A DNA stretch of 64,000 nt from Elusimicrobiales bacterium. GTDB lineage: Bacteria; Elusimicrobiota; Elusimicrobia; Elusimicrobiales; UBA9959. Below are positions 24,767 to 32,430 of this stretch, piece by piece. The notes below the pieces were generated by a model. It searched no databases, was not told the origin of the DNA, and saw only the letters and a list, made by a program, of their open reading frames with translations. The stretch is from the NCBI GenBank assembly GCA_028688015.1, contig JAQTZB010000003.1, positions 124,001 to 188,000 on the forward strand. Reading direction: 5' to 3'. Numbering within the stretch: position 1 is the first letter of the stretch; each line of letters begins with the position of its first letter. Position numbers and translations under genes: made by a program.

Positions 24767-26092
24767 TCAGCGCGACGCCTTGCCAAGGGCCTTCATGTAC
24801 TCCGTGTAATCCTTTATCCGGTCGACCCGCTCGTAGTGGCCATAGGCCATGTCCATGAACTTGCGGTACCGCTCTACTTTGGCGGCGCGCTTGATGCCGG
24901 CCACCACCCGCAGCCCTTTCACCGAGGCGCTTATCGCGCCCTTCACCAGCGCGCCGGTGCCCAGGCCCTCCAGGTAGATCTTCGCGAACTCCAGCATGAT
25001 CTTGTTGGTGATGAGCTCGTTGCATTCGGCCCGGCCTTCCACGTAGCTGCCAGTCGGGGAGAGCACCGCGCCGTGCAGGTCCCGGAACAGGCGCGCTGCC
25101 GTGGTGCGCAGCTCGCAGAGGTCGCCGCCGTTGACTACGGGCAGCAGGCACTTGGCCGAGCCGGTCTCAGGGTTGTCCCTGTTGCTGAACAGGTAGCTGC
25201 CGGAGCCCGCGCCGCGCGCCAGGGCCAGCCGCGCGTTCACCAGCAGCGTCTCGTCTATGCCTTCGTCGTCGGGCAGCTTGATCACGGTGAAATTGCCGCA
25301 GGTGGAATTGTAGAGGTGGCCGAAGTATTTCAGCGCCGCCAGCGCCTCGTTGCCGGCCTCGCTGCGCAGCATGGACTCCAGCGCGTTCACTATGGCGGCC
25401 TCCAGCGACCAGGAGCTCTCGTCCTCCTCGCAGCGGAACTTGCCGCGGCCTATGAAGTCGTGCGAGGCGGCCAGCGCGCGGCCGCACCCCTTGAGCTTGG
25501 CGACCGCCGCCGCCTGGCCGGTGCCGCCCAGCGCCATCACGGCGAAGCGCCGCACCTCGAAAGCCTCGCTGTCGTAGAGCACCGTGGACCCCAGCGCGTC
25601 CAGCGCCTCCTGCGCCTGCTTGCCCGAAGCCGCTACGCCCAGCGCCAGCGCGGCGGCCCCGCGCGCCTCTTTGTCCGGGGCGTACTTCAGCACCGCTATC
25701 AGCTCCTTCTGCAGCCAGTAGAGGGCGTCGCCCGAGGCCAGCGGTTCGGCGCCGCCGCCCAATATGCTGAGCGCCTTTATGGAGGCCAGCGCGTCTTCCA
25801 GCGGCGGCCGCCTGCCGCCCGCGCCGCGGCGGTAGAGGGACAGCAGGTCCATGTGCCAGCCGGCGTGCTTATTGAAATCCTGCCCGTAGATCTTGAAGAG
25901 ATACTCGGAGGACCCGGGCTGGTTCACCCGCTCGGCCACCGGCTGCGGCAGCGGACGCTGCACGCGGGTGTTGTCGGCGGGCATCACGGCTTCCTGCCGG
26001 ATAGACTCCAGCGCTGAGGCGAAGTCCGGCTGCGCCGCGGCCGGCAGGCCCGGCAGGGCGCAGATAAACGCGAAGATGAGGACTTTGGCCAT
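24767..26092 (-). CDS. Secreted HEAT-like helical-repeat protein
   Basis: 441 residues with a signal peptide (MAKVLIFAFICALPGLPAAAQ). The middle (residues about 100-240) has paired helices with Ala/Leu spacing, such as EARGAAALALGVAASGKQAQEALDAL and VRRFAVMALGGTGQ, which look like HEAT/PBS repeats. The second half has scattered Cys residues (for example CGRAL, KFRCEED, STCGNF, AKCLL, GGDLCELR, RAECNEL), consistent with disulfides in the periplasm. No enzyme motif is visible. The promoter upstream carries a TTGAC palindrome shared with the lipase-like gene, suggesting common control. Confidence 0.65.
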   Translation of the reverse strand: MAKVLIFAFICALPGLPAAAQPDFASALESIRQEAVMPADNTRVQRPLPQPVAERVNQPGSSEYLFKIYGQDFNKHAGWHMDLLSLYRRGAGGRRPPLEDALASIKALSILGGGAEPLASGDALYWLQKELIAVLKYAPDKEARGAAALALGVAASGKQAQEALDALGSTVLYDSEAFEVRRFAVMALGGTGQAAAVAKLKGCGRALAASHDFIGRGKFRCEEDESSWSLEAAIVNALESMLRSEAGNEALAALKYFGHLYNSTCGNFTVIKLPDDEGIDETLLVNARLALARGAGSGSYLFSNRDNPETGSAKCLLPVVNGGDLCELRTTAARLFRDLHGAVLSPTGSYVEGRAECNELITNKIMLEFAKIYLEGLGTGALVKGAISASVKGLRVVAGIKRAAKVERYRKFMDMAYGHYERVDRIKDYTEYMKALGKASR

Positions 26093-26103
26093 ATATACCC
26101 GTA

Positions 26104-26141
26104 ATATATAGCCTACAGCATGGGTTGACGAATGTCAACCC
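26104..26141 (-). promoter_or_regulatory. Promoter with perfect GGGTTGAC-N4-GTCAACCC palindrome
   Basis: On the minus strand TTGACA (26138-26133) and TAGGCT (26115-26110, 17-base spacer, followed by TATAT) form a promoter for the gene starting at 26092. The -35 is embedded in a perfect 8-bp inverted repeat with a 4-base centre (26122-26129 and 26134-26141). This looks like an operator, or less likely a hairpin without a T-run. Confidence 0.55.
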
Positions 26142-26180
26142 GCTATTTTCGCGAAACAACCGCTGTTTTTCCCGCGGCAG

Positions 26181-27905
26181 TCAGGCGCCCGCGCCGTCTT
26201 TCCAGCCGGAGATCTTGCGCAGGAAAAAGCCGGAGCCGTACAACGCCGCGCCGGTGAGCAGCAGGCAGACTATGCGCACCACGGTCGGGGCCGAGGCCGC
26301 GTCATAGAGCAGCGCCTTGCCGGCGGCGAAGCCCAGCACGAACACCGCCGAACGCGCCAGGGCCGCGTCGCGTCTGGCGAAAGCGTAGCCCATCACCGCT
26401 CCGGCGTAGACCAGCCACGAGGCGGAAACATAGAGCGATCCGGAATCCTTGGTGAGGCGGTACAAACCCAGCACAGCCAGCAGGTGAGCGGCGCCCAGCA
26501 GCGGGCCGTAGCCGCTGGTACCGGCCAGTTCTTCGCCCTTGAAGCTTATCAGCGCCCACATGGCCAGCACGGAGAAGAAGGCCGCGGCCAGCCACTGATC
26601 CCCGCCGCCGGAGAACAGGTGGGAGGCCATGGAGAGGTATTCCAGAGCCAGCACGGCCAGCACGCCCACGGCCGGGATGCGCAGCGGCCCGGACCGGCCC
26701 GCGCCAGCCAGCTTCAGCGCAGGGGCGCAGAGCACCAGCATGATGGCGCCGAACAGCCAGGGCTTGGCGTCCTTCGGCAGCAGCTCCAGGTAGAACGAGT
26801 GGAAGCACACCACGGTAACGAAGGCCAGCACCAGCTGCCCGCTGCCGATGTTCTCCCCGGGAAAGCGCCGCCTGGCGGCCAGGTACAATCCCAGCAGCAG
26901 CGCGGCGAAGCCCAGCGACAGCCACGGGGCCAGGCCCGGCGCCAGCCGGTCAATGAAGTAATATTCCATCGCGTAGAAGAAGAGCAGCACCGGCATGAAG
27001 CCCATGGCTTCCTCTTCGGTCAGCGGGGCGTCGTTGTGCGCGCTGTAGAAATAAACTCCGGCCGACAGCACCACGAAGTTAAGCGCCAGCATGGCGGCCG
27101 TGAGCGAGTCGTGCTTAAGCGCCAGGCCGGTGAAGGCCGTCATCAGCATGGCCAGGTACGCGGACACCATGGTCAGCGTGCGCGACCGCACCCAGACCGA
27201 GATCACCGCGAAACCCACCGAGCACAGCAGGTAATAATAGACGCTGAACTCGGAGGCGGCGCCCAGGTGCAGCACCAGCGGCGCGCAGTAGGACCCGGCC
27301 GCGGCCGCCACCGGGTAGATATCCGACCGGATGCGCGTGTACAGCCACACGCACAGCCCGGAGATCATGGCGGACATGGAGAGCGCGCTCTCGAAAGGCA
27401 GCAGCGCGTAGAGGCGGTGGGCCGCGAAGACCGAGGCGTACAGCACTATCACGCCGGCGGCGGGCAGGAAGGAGGCGTACTCGCGGTCGGCGTCCAGCAG
27501 CGCCAGGCCGGCCGCCACCAGGCCCAGGCCGAACATCAGCGCCAGCCCTATCTGCCGCGGCGGCGTCAGCCAGCCGGATTCCAGCGAGAGCTTGATAATG
27601 AAGCCGGCCGCCAGCACGAAGCAGATCACGGCTACCGCCCCCAGCCAACTGCCTGTCCGCTGCTGCGGGGCGTGCAGAGCCGGCGGCAACGGGGCCGGCG
27701 GGAGCGGAGGCGGCGGCATAGCCGGCGCGCGTGTCGCGGGGAAAACCGGCGGGGCAGCCACTGGCGCGACGGCGACCGTGGGGGCCGGAGCGGGTGCCGC
27801 AGCCTGCGGCTTCAGGTCCAGCAAGCGCTCCAGCCGCGCCAGGCGGTCCTCTATGGCTTTCAGGCGCGAAGCTTCCCGCGCCCGCTCTTCTCCGGAATTT
27901 TCCAT
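26181..27905 (-). CDS. DUF2339 polytopic membrane protein
   Basis: 574 residues: a short N-terminal coiled coil (EASRLKAIEDRLARLERLLDL), a Pro/Ala-rich linker (residues about 32-85), then about 15-18 hydrophobic helices. The segment GSWLGAVAVICFVLAAGFIIKLSLESGWLTPPRQIGLALMFG is typical of DUF2339 proteins. Their function is unproven and they are usually found as lone genes. It lies in the inner membrane. Nothing in its neighbours indicates a role. The call rests on the coiled coil-linker-multi-helix layout and that N-terminal signature. Confidence 0.82.
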   Translation of the reverse strand: MENSGEERAREASRLKAIEDRLARLERLLDLKPQAAAPAPAPTVAVAPVAAPPVFPATRAPAMPPPPLPPAPLPPALHAPQQRTGSWLGAVAVICFVLAAGFIIKLSLESGWLTPPRQIGLALMFGLGLVAAGLALLDADREYASFLPAAGVIVLYASVFAAHRLYALLPFESALSMSAMISGLCVWLYTRIRSDIYPVAAAAGSYCAPLVLHLGAASEFSVYYYLLCSVGFAVISVWVRSRTLTMVSAYLAMLMTAFTGLALKHDSLTAAMLALNFVVLSAGVYFYSAHNDAPLTEEEAMGFMPVLLFFYAMEYYFIDRLAPGLAPWLSLGFAALLLGLYLAARRRFPGENIGSGQLVLAFVTVVCFHSFYLELLPKDAKPWLFGAIMLVLCAPALKLAGAGRSGPLRIPAVGVLAVLALEYLSMASHLFSGGGDQWLAAAFFSVLAMWALISFKGEELAGTSGYGPLLGAAHLLAVLGLYRLTKDSGSLYVSASWLVYAGAVMGYAFARRDAALARSAVFVLGFAAGKALLYDAASAPTVVRIVCLLLTGAALYGSGFFLRKISGWKDGAGA

Positions 27906-27949
27906 GCGTCCTCCTGCTTATTAAAACCGCGGCCGCAAAAATAAATCGT

Positions 27950-28771
27950 TCAGGGAAAGGGGCTGTAGACCAGCCGGTCGGCGTTCAGGCGCCCGGCTTC
28001 CGCCGGCGAGTACTGTCCTTTTTTCGGGAAAGCGGCGAACACGGTATTGCCGCGCAGGTGCAGCTTCTCCTTGATCCAGGGATGGTCCACCTCGAACGAG
28101 CAGGCCTCGCATTCGCGCCCGCAGTTGATGCCGCTCACAGAATCCCTGGGCGCCACGTAGGGCATGCCCACCGGGCAGGTGCGCGTGGTAGTCAGGTCCA
28201 GGTAGGGGTAATGCAGCGTCACCCTGAAAGCGCCTGGCCCCAGCCCGAAAGCCCGGGAGCGGAAATTCGCCGGCGGCATACGGCCGGCGGGGGAGATCTC
28301 GAAGCGCTCTATCCCCAGGCCCGAAAAAAAAGCCAGCGTGGGCCGGTTCACGGCCTTCAGCGATTTTTTTTCCAGCTGCAGCAGGTTATGCGAGATCTGC
28401 CGCCCGGCGGCCAGCTTGAACGGCCACCGCTCTTTGGCGGCCAGGGCCGCGGCGCCAAGATCGTTTACGGTCAGCTCCAGCCTGGCCGGGTCCAGCCGGC
28501 CGGCGGAGCAGGCGGCCAGGAGGCGGCGGACGAGGGAACCGAAGGCCTTCACGCCTCTCTCGGTCAGCAACGGCGTGAGCAGGCAGACCTTCTTGCCTTC
28601 GGCCTGCCAGCGCCCCGCTTCGCCGCAGAAGCCGTCTTCCAGCAGATTTTCGCAGAACTCGGCGCCGAGGTAGACCCAGTCCAGGTGCGGCAGCAGCTTT
28701 TTGGCCGCCGCCGTGTCCGGCCCGGGCGCGCCCGGGCGGGAGATCAACCTGACGCCGTGCTCAGGACGCAT
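27950..28771 (-). CDS. U32/UbiV-like iron-sulfur protein
   Basis: 273 residues in the U32 (collagenase-like) superfamily. It starts with a DWVYLGAEFC strand-loop carrying Cys40. Later comes TRTCPVGMPYVAP...GINCGRECEAC with Cys199, Cys217, Cys221 and Cys224. E. coli UbiV, as I recall, binds a [4Fe-4S] cluster through one early Cys in YLGE-x-x-C and a C-X12-C-X3-C group, so the arrangement here (C40, C199-X17-C217-X3-C221) is strikingly alike. UbiU-UbiV hydroxylate ubiquinone precursors without oxygen. The gene overlaps the UbiU-like gene by 11 bases and is third in a minus-strand operon led by a radical SAM gene. The substrate is unknown; no quinone genes are nearby. Confidence 0.75.
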   Translation of the reverse strand: MRPEHGVRLISRPGAPGPDTAAAKKLLPHLDWVYLGAEFCENLLEDGFCGEAGRWQAEGKKVCLLTPLLTERGVKAFGSLVRRLLAACSAGRLDPARLELTVNDLGAAALAAKERWPFKLAAGRQISHNLLQLEKKSLKAVNRPTLAFFSGLGIERFEISPAGRMPPANFRSRAFGLGPGAFRVTLHYPYLDLTTTRTCPVGMPYVAPRDSVSGINCGRECEACSFEVDHPWIKEKLHLRGNTVFAAFPKKGQYSPAEAGRLNADRLVYSPFP

Positions 28772-29720
28772 GGCGCACGCTCCCCCCGTCCCATTTTTCC
28801 ATCTTCAGGATGAACCGCTCGCGGGCCTCGGCGCGCGGCAGCGCGGCGGCCAATTCCTCGGCGAGGTCCAGCATGGCGCGCAGCGCGGCCACCTTGCGCG
28901 CCTTCACGGCGGCGCGGTCGGGACGGGTGCCGTATTTAAGATACTGCACCCCGGAAACGAAATAGTCGAAGAACGAGGCGGCGTTGGCCAGCCTCGGCCC
29001 GCCGCCGCAGCCGAACCTGTCGGCCACACGGGCCGAAAGCGCAGGCACCCTGTCCAGCCAAGCCGGGCGCGGGTTGACCGCCCGCGGCAGTGCGGCGCCG
29101 CCTAATTCGGGCCTGCACATCGAGCCGGGCGGGACCCGGACCTTCAGAGTGTAATTGTCGGGGCGGTGCAGGCCGCAGCGACCGTTGACGTAGGCGCAGC
29201 CGAAGAAGCGGTAGTCGAAGAGCTCCGTGTCCACGCCGCGCGCGGCGCAGAGTTTCAGCAGCGCCGCCGCCTCCAGCGGGGCCAACTGGTTGGGCAGTAT
29301 GACGCGGGACACCCCCAGCCCGATGAAGAGCCCTGCGGTCAGGCTGTTGAAACAGGGCTGCACGGAGCTGAGGTGCAGCTGCGCGCCGCGCAGGTCAGCG
29401 CGGCCCAGCAGAGCGAGCACGCCGGGGTTGGCGAAAATGAAGGCATCCACGCCGGCCGCCCTGGCCGCTGAAAATTTCCGGACCAGGCCCGCCTCTTCGC
29501 TCACTTTGAAGACGGGGTTGACGTGGTTGACCGCGAGCGAAAGCTTGAGGCCCAGGGCGTGGGCGGCGGCAGCCGCGCGGCCGAGCTCCCTGAAGCTTGG
29601 CAGGCCCACCGGGTCGCCGAAAGAAAAAAGAGGGTCCACGGAGCAGTACAGCTCATCTGCGCCGGCGGCCGCGAGCGGCTTTATTTCTTCCAGCCTGGAG
29701 AAGGAGGCGACTATTTTCAT
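28761..29720 (-). CDS. U32/UbiU-like iron-sulfur protein
   Basis: 319 residues of the U32 peptidase-like TIM-barrel family: KPLAAAGADELYCSVDP at the start, SLAVNHVNPVF, GVDAFIFANPGVLALL, LHLSSVQPCFNSLTAG and GVSRVILPNQL. Cysteines at 175, 182, 202 and 238 (FFGCAYVNGRCGLH, GSMCRPEL, FGCGGG) have spacings X6, X19, X35. This is close to the UbiU cluster pattern I recall (C169, C176, C193, C232). It probably forms a heterodimer with the overlapping UbiV-like partner. It lies 6 bases after the radical SAM gene. No classical peptidase motif is evident, and proteolysis is not implied by the family name. Confidence 0.78.
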   Translation of the reverse strand: MKIVASFSRLEEIKPLAAAGADELYCSVDPLFSFGDPVGLPSFRELGRAAAAAHALGLKLSLAVNHVNPVFKVSEEAGLVRKFSAARAAGVDAFIFANPGVLALLGRADLRGAQLHLSSVQPCFNSLTAGLFIGLGVSRVILPNQLAPLEAAALLKLCAARGVDTELFDYRFFGCAYVNGRCGLHRPDNYTLKVRVPPGSMCRPELGGAALPRAVNPRPAWLDRVPALSARVADRFGCGGGPRLANAASFFDYFVSGVQYLKYGTRPDRAAVKARKVAALRAMLDLAEELAAALPRAEARERFILKMEKWDGGSVRHAS

Positions 29721-29726
29721 GGCGCG

Positions 29727-30644
29727 CTAAAATCTCTCCGGGATTATGGAGGCGGGGTCCTTGCGCGAAGCCTTCAACTCCCGCTTGCCGTGCGCGTCGA
29801 GATAATCCTGCCGGGCCCCGCAGCAGGCCGGCTCCAGGGTACAGAGCGAGCATTGCCGCGCGGGCGCCTTGGGCTCGAGGCTGGCCTCCAGCGCGGCGTC
29901 GCCCCGGCGCCAGCGCTGGAACTCGAAAGCGAAGCCCTCGAAATTATTCAGCGCGCAGAGCGGCACGTTCTGTACCGCTGCGCGGCAGCCGCCCAGCTTC
30001 AGGCGGGCCAGCGCGGCCTTGATATACGGCGCGGCCTGCGAATAGCGCGGGACAGCGCCCCCGGCCGAAAGCGCGCGGCCCTTGTTCTGTACGAAGACCA
30101 GGCTGACTGAGGCGGCCGGGAAATTTTTGGCGGCCCAGAGGGCGAAAGCGGGCAGGTGTTTGTAATTGAAAGCGGAAACTATGTGGAAGAGCCGCAGCCG
30201 GTCCCCGGCGCCGAGGCGGGCGAGGTTAAGCAGGCCTTGCAGCGCCAGCGGGAACTTCACGCTGCGGGTGATCCGGGCGTACACCTCGGGCCGGTGAGAA
30301 GGGAAATTCACTGTGAAGAAGTCTACCGCCTTGCAGGCCCTGGCGCAGAAAGCCTCGTCGGCCAGCACCACCGCGTTGGTGGACAGCATAATCTGGCGCA
30401 CGCCGCTTTTTTTCAAAGCGCGGATCCAGGCGAAGAAATCGGGGTTGGCGGTGGGCTCGCCGCCGCCTTCCAGGCTTACGGCCTTCACGCCGCGCTTCTT
30501 GAGGCGGGCCGCCCAGGCCGCCGGGTCCTGCCGGCGGCCGTCTGGCGGATGTTGGCAGTAAACGCAGGCGAGGTTGCAGGTATGGGCCATGTAGACGCAG
30601 GCCTGCTCGCTCACCCACTTTTTGCCTCCGGCGGTTTTCGGCAT
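29727..30644 (-). CDS. Radical SAM protein with C-terminal Cys-rich (SPASM/Twitch-like) region
   Basis: 305 residues. CNLACVYC (Cys23, 27, 30) is the CxxxCxxC motif binding the SAM cluster, followed by VSLEGGGEPTANPDFFAWI (the GGE motif) and a partial barrel. The C-terminus has QCSLCTLEPACCGARQDYL, which may bind an auxiliary Fe-S cluster as in SPASM or Twitch proteins. It heads a three-gene operon with UbiU-like and UbiV-like proteins (6-base gap, then an 11-base overlap), so the three probably act on one substrate or in one modification pathway. No peptide precursor gene is evident beside it. Product unknown. Confidence 0.85.
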   Translation of the reverse strand: MPKTAGGKKWVSEQACVYMAHTCNLACVYCQHPPDGRRQDPAAWAARLKKRGVKAVSLEGGGEPTANPDFFAWIRALKKSGVRQIMLSTNAVVLADEAFCARACKAVDFFTVNFPSHRPEVYARITRSVKFPLALQGLLNLARLGAGDRLRLFHIVSAFNYKHLPAFALWAAKNFPAASVSLVFVQNKGRALSAGGAVPRYSQAAPYIKAALARLKLGGCRAAVQNVPLCALNNFEGFAFEFQRWRRGDAALEASLEPKAPARQCSLCTLEPACCGARQDYLDAHGKRELKASRKDPASIIPERF

Positions 30645-30876
30645 CGGAGTTTTATTTTATCATATAGCCGGCCGGCCGCCGGCCCGGGCCAGGCAGGCAA
30701 AAAATACAGGAAACATAAGCGCAGTTATCGTCAGTTCCCCCCGCTTTTATCCCCTGCCGCCGGCGCGGTTTTCTGAATTTTCGGCGGCGCGGCGCGCGTT
30801 TGTTTATAATATCAAAAACACGGCTGATTTTTCGCGGATTTTGTCAGGGTTTTTCTACCGGCCGGTGAGCGGCAGA
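30645..30876. other. Gap between radical SAM operon and IS91-family gene
   Basis: 232 bases without a gene. The left end holds an AT-rich stretch just upstream of the radical SAM start and a GC palindrome (GCCGGCCGGC at about 30667-30676). The right part is AT-richer (about 30800-30850) and may include the downstream end of the transposable element. I could not fix an element boundary here. Confidence 0.5.
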
Positions 30877-32304
30877 TTAATCTTCAGGAGCCGGCGGATC
30901 TATTGCGTCGTATTGGTCCGCTAGCGGGTTAAGCTGGCAATCTTCTTCGGGCGGGCCACGTTTTGCGGCGTATTGGGCAGGCGCCGGCCTGAAAACCGGA
31001 AATTCCGTAGGCAGATCAAAGTGTGTTAAGAGTCGCACAAGTTCCTTGTCGTTAAGGATAACAGCAACCGGCTTAAGAGCTATCCGGCATTTGGGGCAGA
31101 TAAGCGGAAACACTTCGAACACCCGCGCCAGGCAGGCGGCCCAGGAGCGGGCCTTATTTTTCAGTTTTTCAGTCCTCTCTGCAGCTTTAATCCTTTCAAC
31201 TTCCTTGCCTGCCTGTTCCGTCAGCGCCGCCCTCAGCGGCGAGCGCGGCGCCAGCGCGCCGTAATAGTGCACCAGGTTCTTATGCGGCGGCGGCCTCAGC
31301 AGGCCCCAGCGCCGCAGGAATTCCACCGGGCTCATCGTCATCATCTCAGGGCGGCCGTCGTGCTGCTCGGAGCGGTAGAGGACAATTTTAGATTTCGAAG
31401 CGTAGATCAGCCGCTTCAGCGACAGGGCTGGCCGCGAGCAGTAGCCGAGCAGCCGCTCCAGGCCCTGGCGGTTGCGCGGATAGATCACAACTTCCTTATG
31501 CAGTGAGAAACCGGAGTTCTCCCAGTTAAGCATCTCCTCCGCGGCTTCCGGCGGCAGGCAGCCCAGGCGGCAGAGACGGCGCAGAAGTTTGCGGCGTATG
31601 GCTTGCACTATTTTATCCAGTTCCTTGTCGTCCGGACCGTCAACAGGGCGGAACAGCAGCCTATGCAGCCCCAGCGCGTTAGTCTCAAGGATAAAAGTCC
31701 CGTCTGAAACTACAGCGTGTATATGTACATGCAGGTTGAGCGCACCGCCGAAGCGCTGTACAAAGTGCAGTTGGGCGGGGGCGCCCGCGGCCTTTTGTTT
31801 CAGGTAGCGGTTTATTTCATGCGCAAGCAGTTTAGACAGATAGCCGGCCAGGTCTGGTCGCGCATTTACGAAATAGCGCAGCCGCTTGGGGATAACCAGC
31901 ACCCACTGCCGGTAGCGCGCAGGCGGCAACAGGCGATCCAGCGCGGCCGCCACCACCACCGCCGAGCGCTTGGCGTCGCAACTGGGACACAGGCCCCTGC
32001 GCTTGCAGGAGAAAGCCACAAAAACGTTGTGCCCGCATTCGGGGCAGCGGTAGCGCACGGCGCCGTAACGCAGCACGCCGCATTCGGTGAATTTTTCAAG
32101 GGAGTTTATTACGGAGGGATGCGGGCGAGGCTTGCCGGCCGGAGCCTCTTTCAGCCAGGCTTCGAACTCGAGCAGATTATCCAGAACCAGCCGGCTGAGG
32201 GGGTTTTTGAGCGGGTTGCGGGCGCGGTACTCGCGAGGCGCGGGTAAATTATGTGTTGCGGGTTTACAGCCGCCAACGATAATTGCGGATCCCACAGCGC
32301 ACAT
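30877..32304 (-). CDS. tnp: IS91-family rolling-circle transposase
   Basis: 475 residues of the IS91 type. The N-terminal zinc-binding region is YRCPECGHNVFVAFSCKRRGLCPSCDAKR. The HUH nuclease motif is LNLHVHIHAVVSDGTF (His-hydrophobic-His). The C-terminal part carries candidate nucleophile Tyr residues (HNLVHYYGAL and IYASKSKIVLY regions), and a second Cys pair CPKCR lies near the end. Such enzymes move DNA by single-strand rolling-circle transposition and can carry flanking genes with them. The frame is intact over full family length. The start is uncertain: ATG 32304 lies inside an inverted repeat and has only a G-run upstream. Confidence 0.93.
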   Translation of the reverse strand: MCAVGSAIIVGGCKPATHNLPAPREYRARNPLKNPLSRLVLDNLLEFEAWLKEAPAGKPRPHPSVINSLEKFTECGVLRYGAVRYRCPECGHNVFVAFSCKRRGLCPSCDAKRSAVVVAAALDRLLPPARYRQWVLVIPKRLRYFVNARPDLAGYLSKLLAHEINRYLKQKAAGAPAQLHFVQRFGGALNLHVHIHAVVSDGTFILETNALGLHRLLFRPVDGPDDKELDKIVQAIRRKLLRRLCRLGCLPPEAAEEMLNWENSGFSLHKEVVIYPRNRQGLERLLGYCSRPALSLKRLIYASKSKIVLYRSEQHDGRPEMMTMSPVEFLRRWGLLRPPPHKNLVHYYGALAPRSPLRAALTEQAGKEVERIKAAERTEKLKNKARSWAACLARVFEVFPLICPKCRIALKPVAVILNDKELVRLLTHFDLPTEFPVFRPAPAQYAAKRGPPEEDCQLNPLADQYDAIDPPAPED

Positions 32305-32324
32305 GTTCGCCCCCCCGTGAACAT
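30877..32324 (-). mobile_element. IS91-family insertion sequence (ends not defined)
   Basis: The element includes the intact transposase gene. At its 5' side lies the small inverted repeat ATGTTC (32303-32308)/GAACAT (32319-32324) around a C-run, which overlaps the start codon and may belong to the terminus. IS91-like elements lack terminal inverted repeats and make no target duplication, so ends cannot be set without a second copy. The insertion lies between the radical SAM operon and the thiolase terminator (32376-32409), so no gene appears interrupted. Confidence 0.7.
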
Positions 32325-32375
32325 ACTGCCGTGGAAAATAGTATAGCAGGCTGACCCGTCAAGGGAGTGTCGGGG

Positions 32376-32409
32376 AAAAAGCCGGCCCCGGAGGGTTCCG
32401 GGGCCGGCT
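32376..32409 (-). terminator. Terminator of the thiolase operon
   Basis: On the minus strand AGCCGGCCCCGG pairs with CCGGGGCCGGCT (32398-32409 and 32380-32391, 12 bp) and is followed by TTTTT. It lies 22 bases after the thiolase stop. Confidence 0.88.
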
Positions 32410-32430
32410 ATTTAACTGCCGCGTTCGGGC

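Noticed and set aside
27950..29720. Naming the U32 genes collagenases or peptidases
   Set aside because: The family name is historical; the Cys spacing points to iron-sulfur UbiU/UbiV-like proteins and no protease motif is visible.
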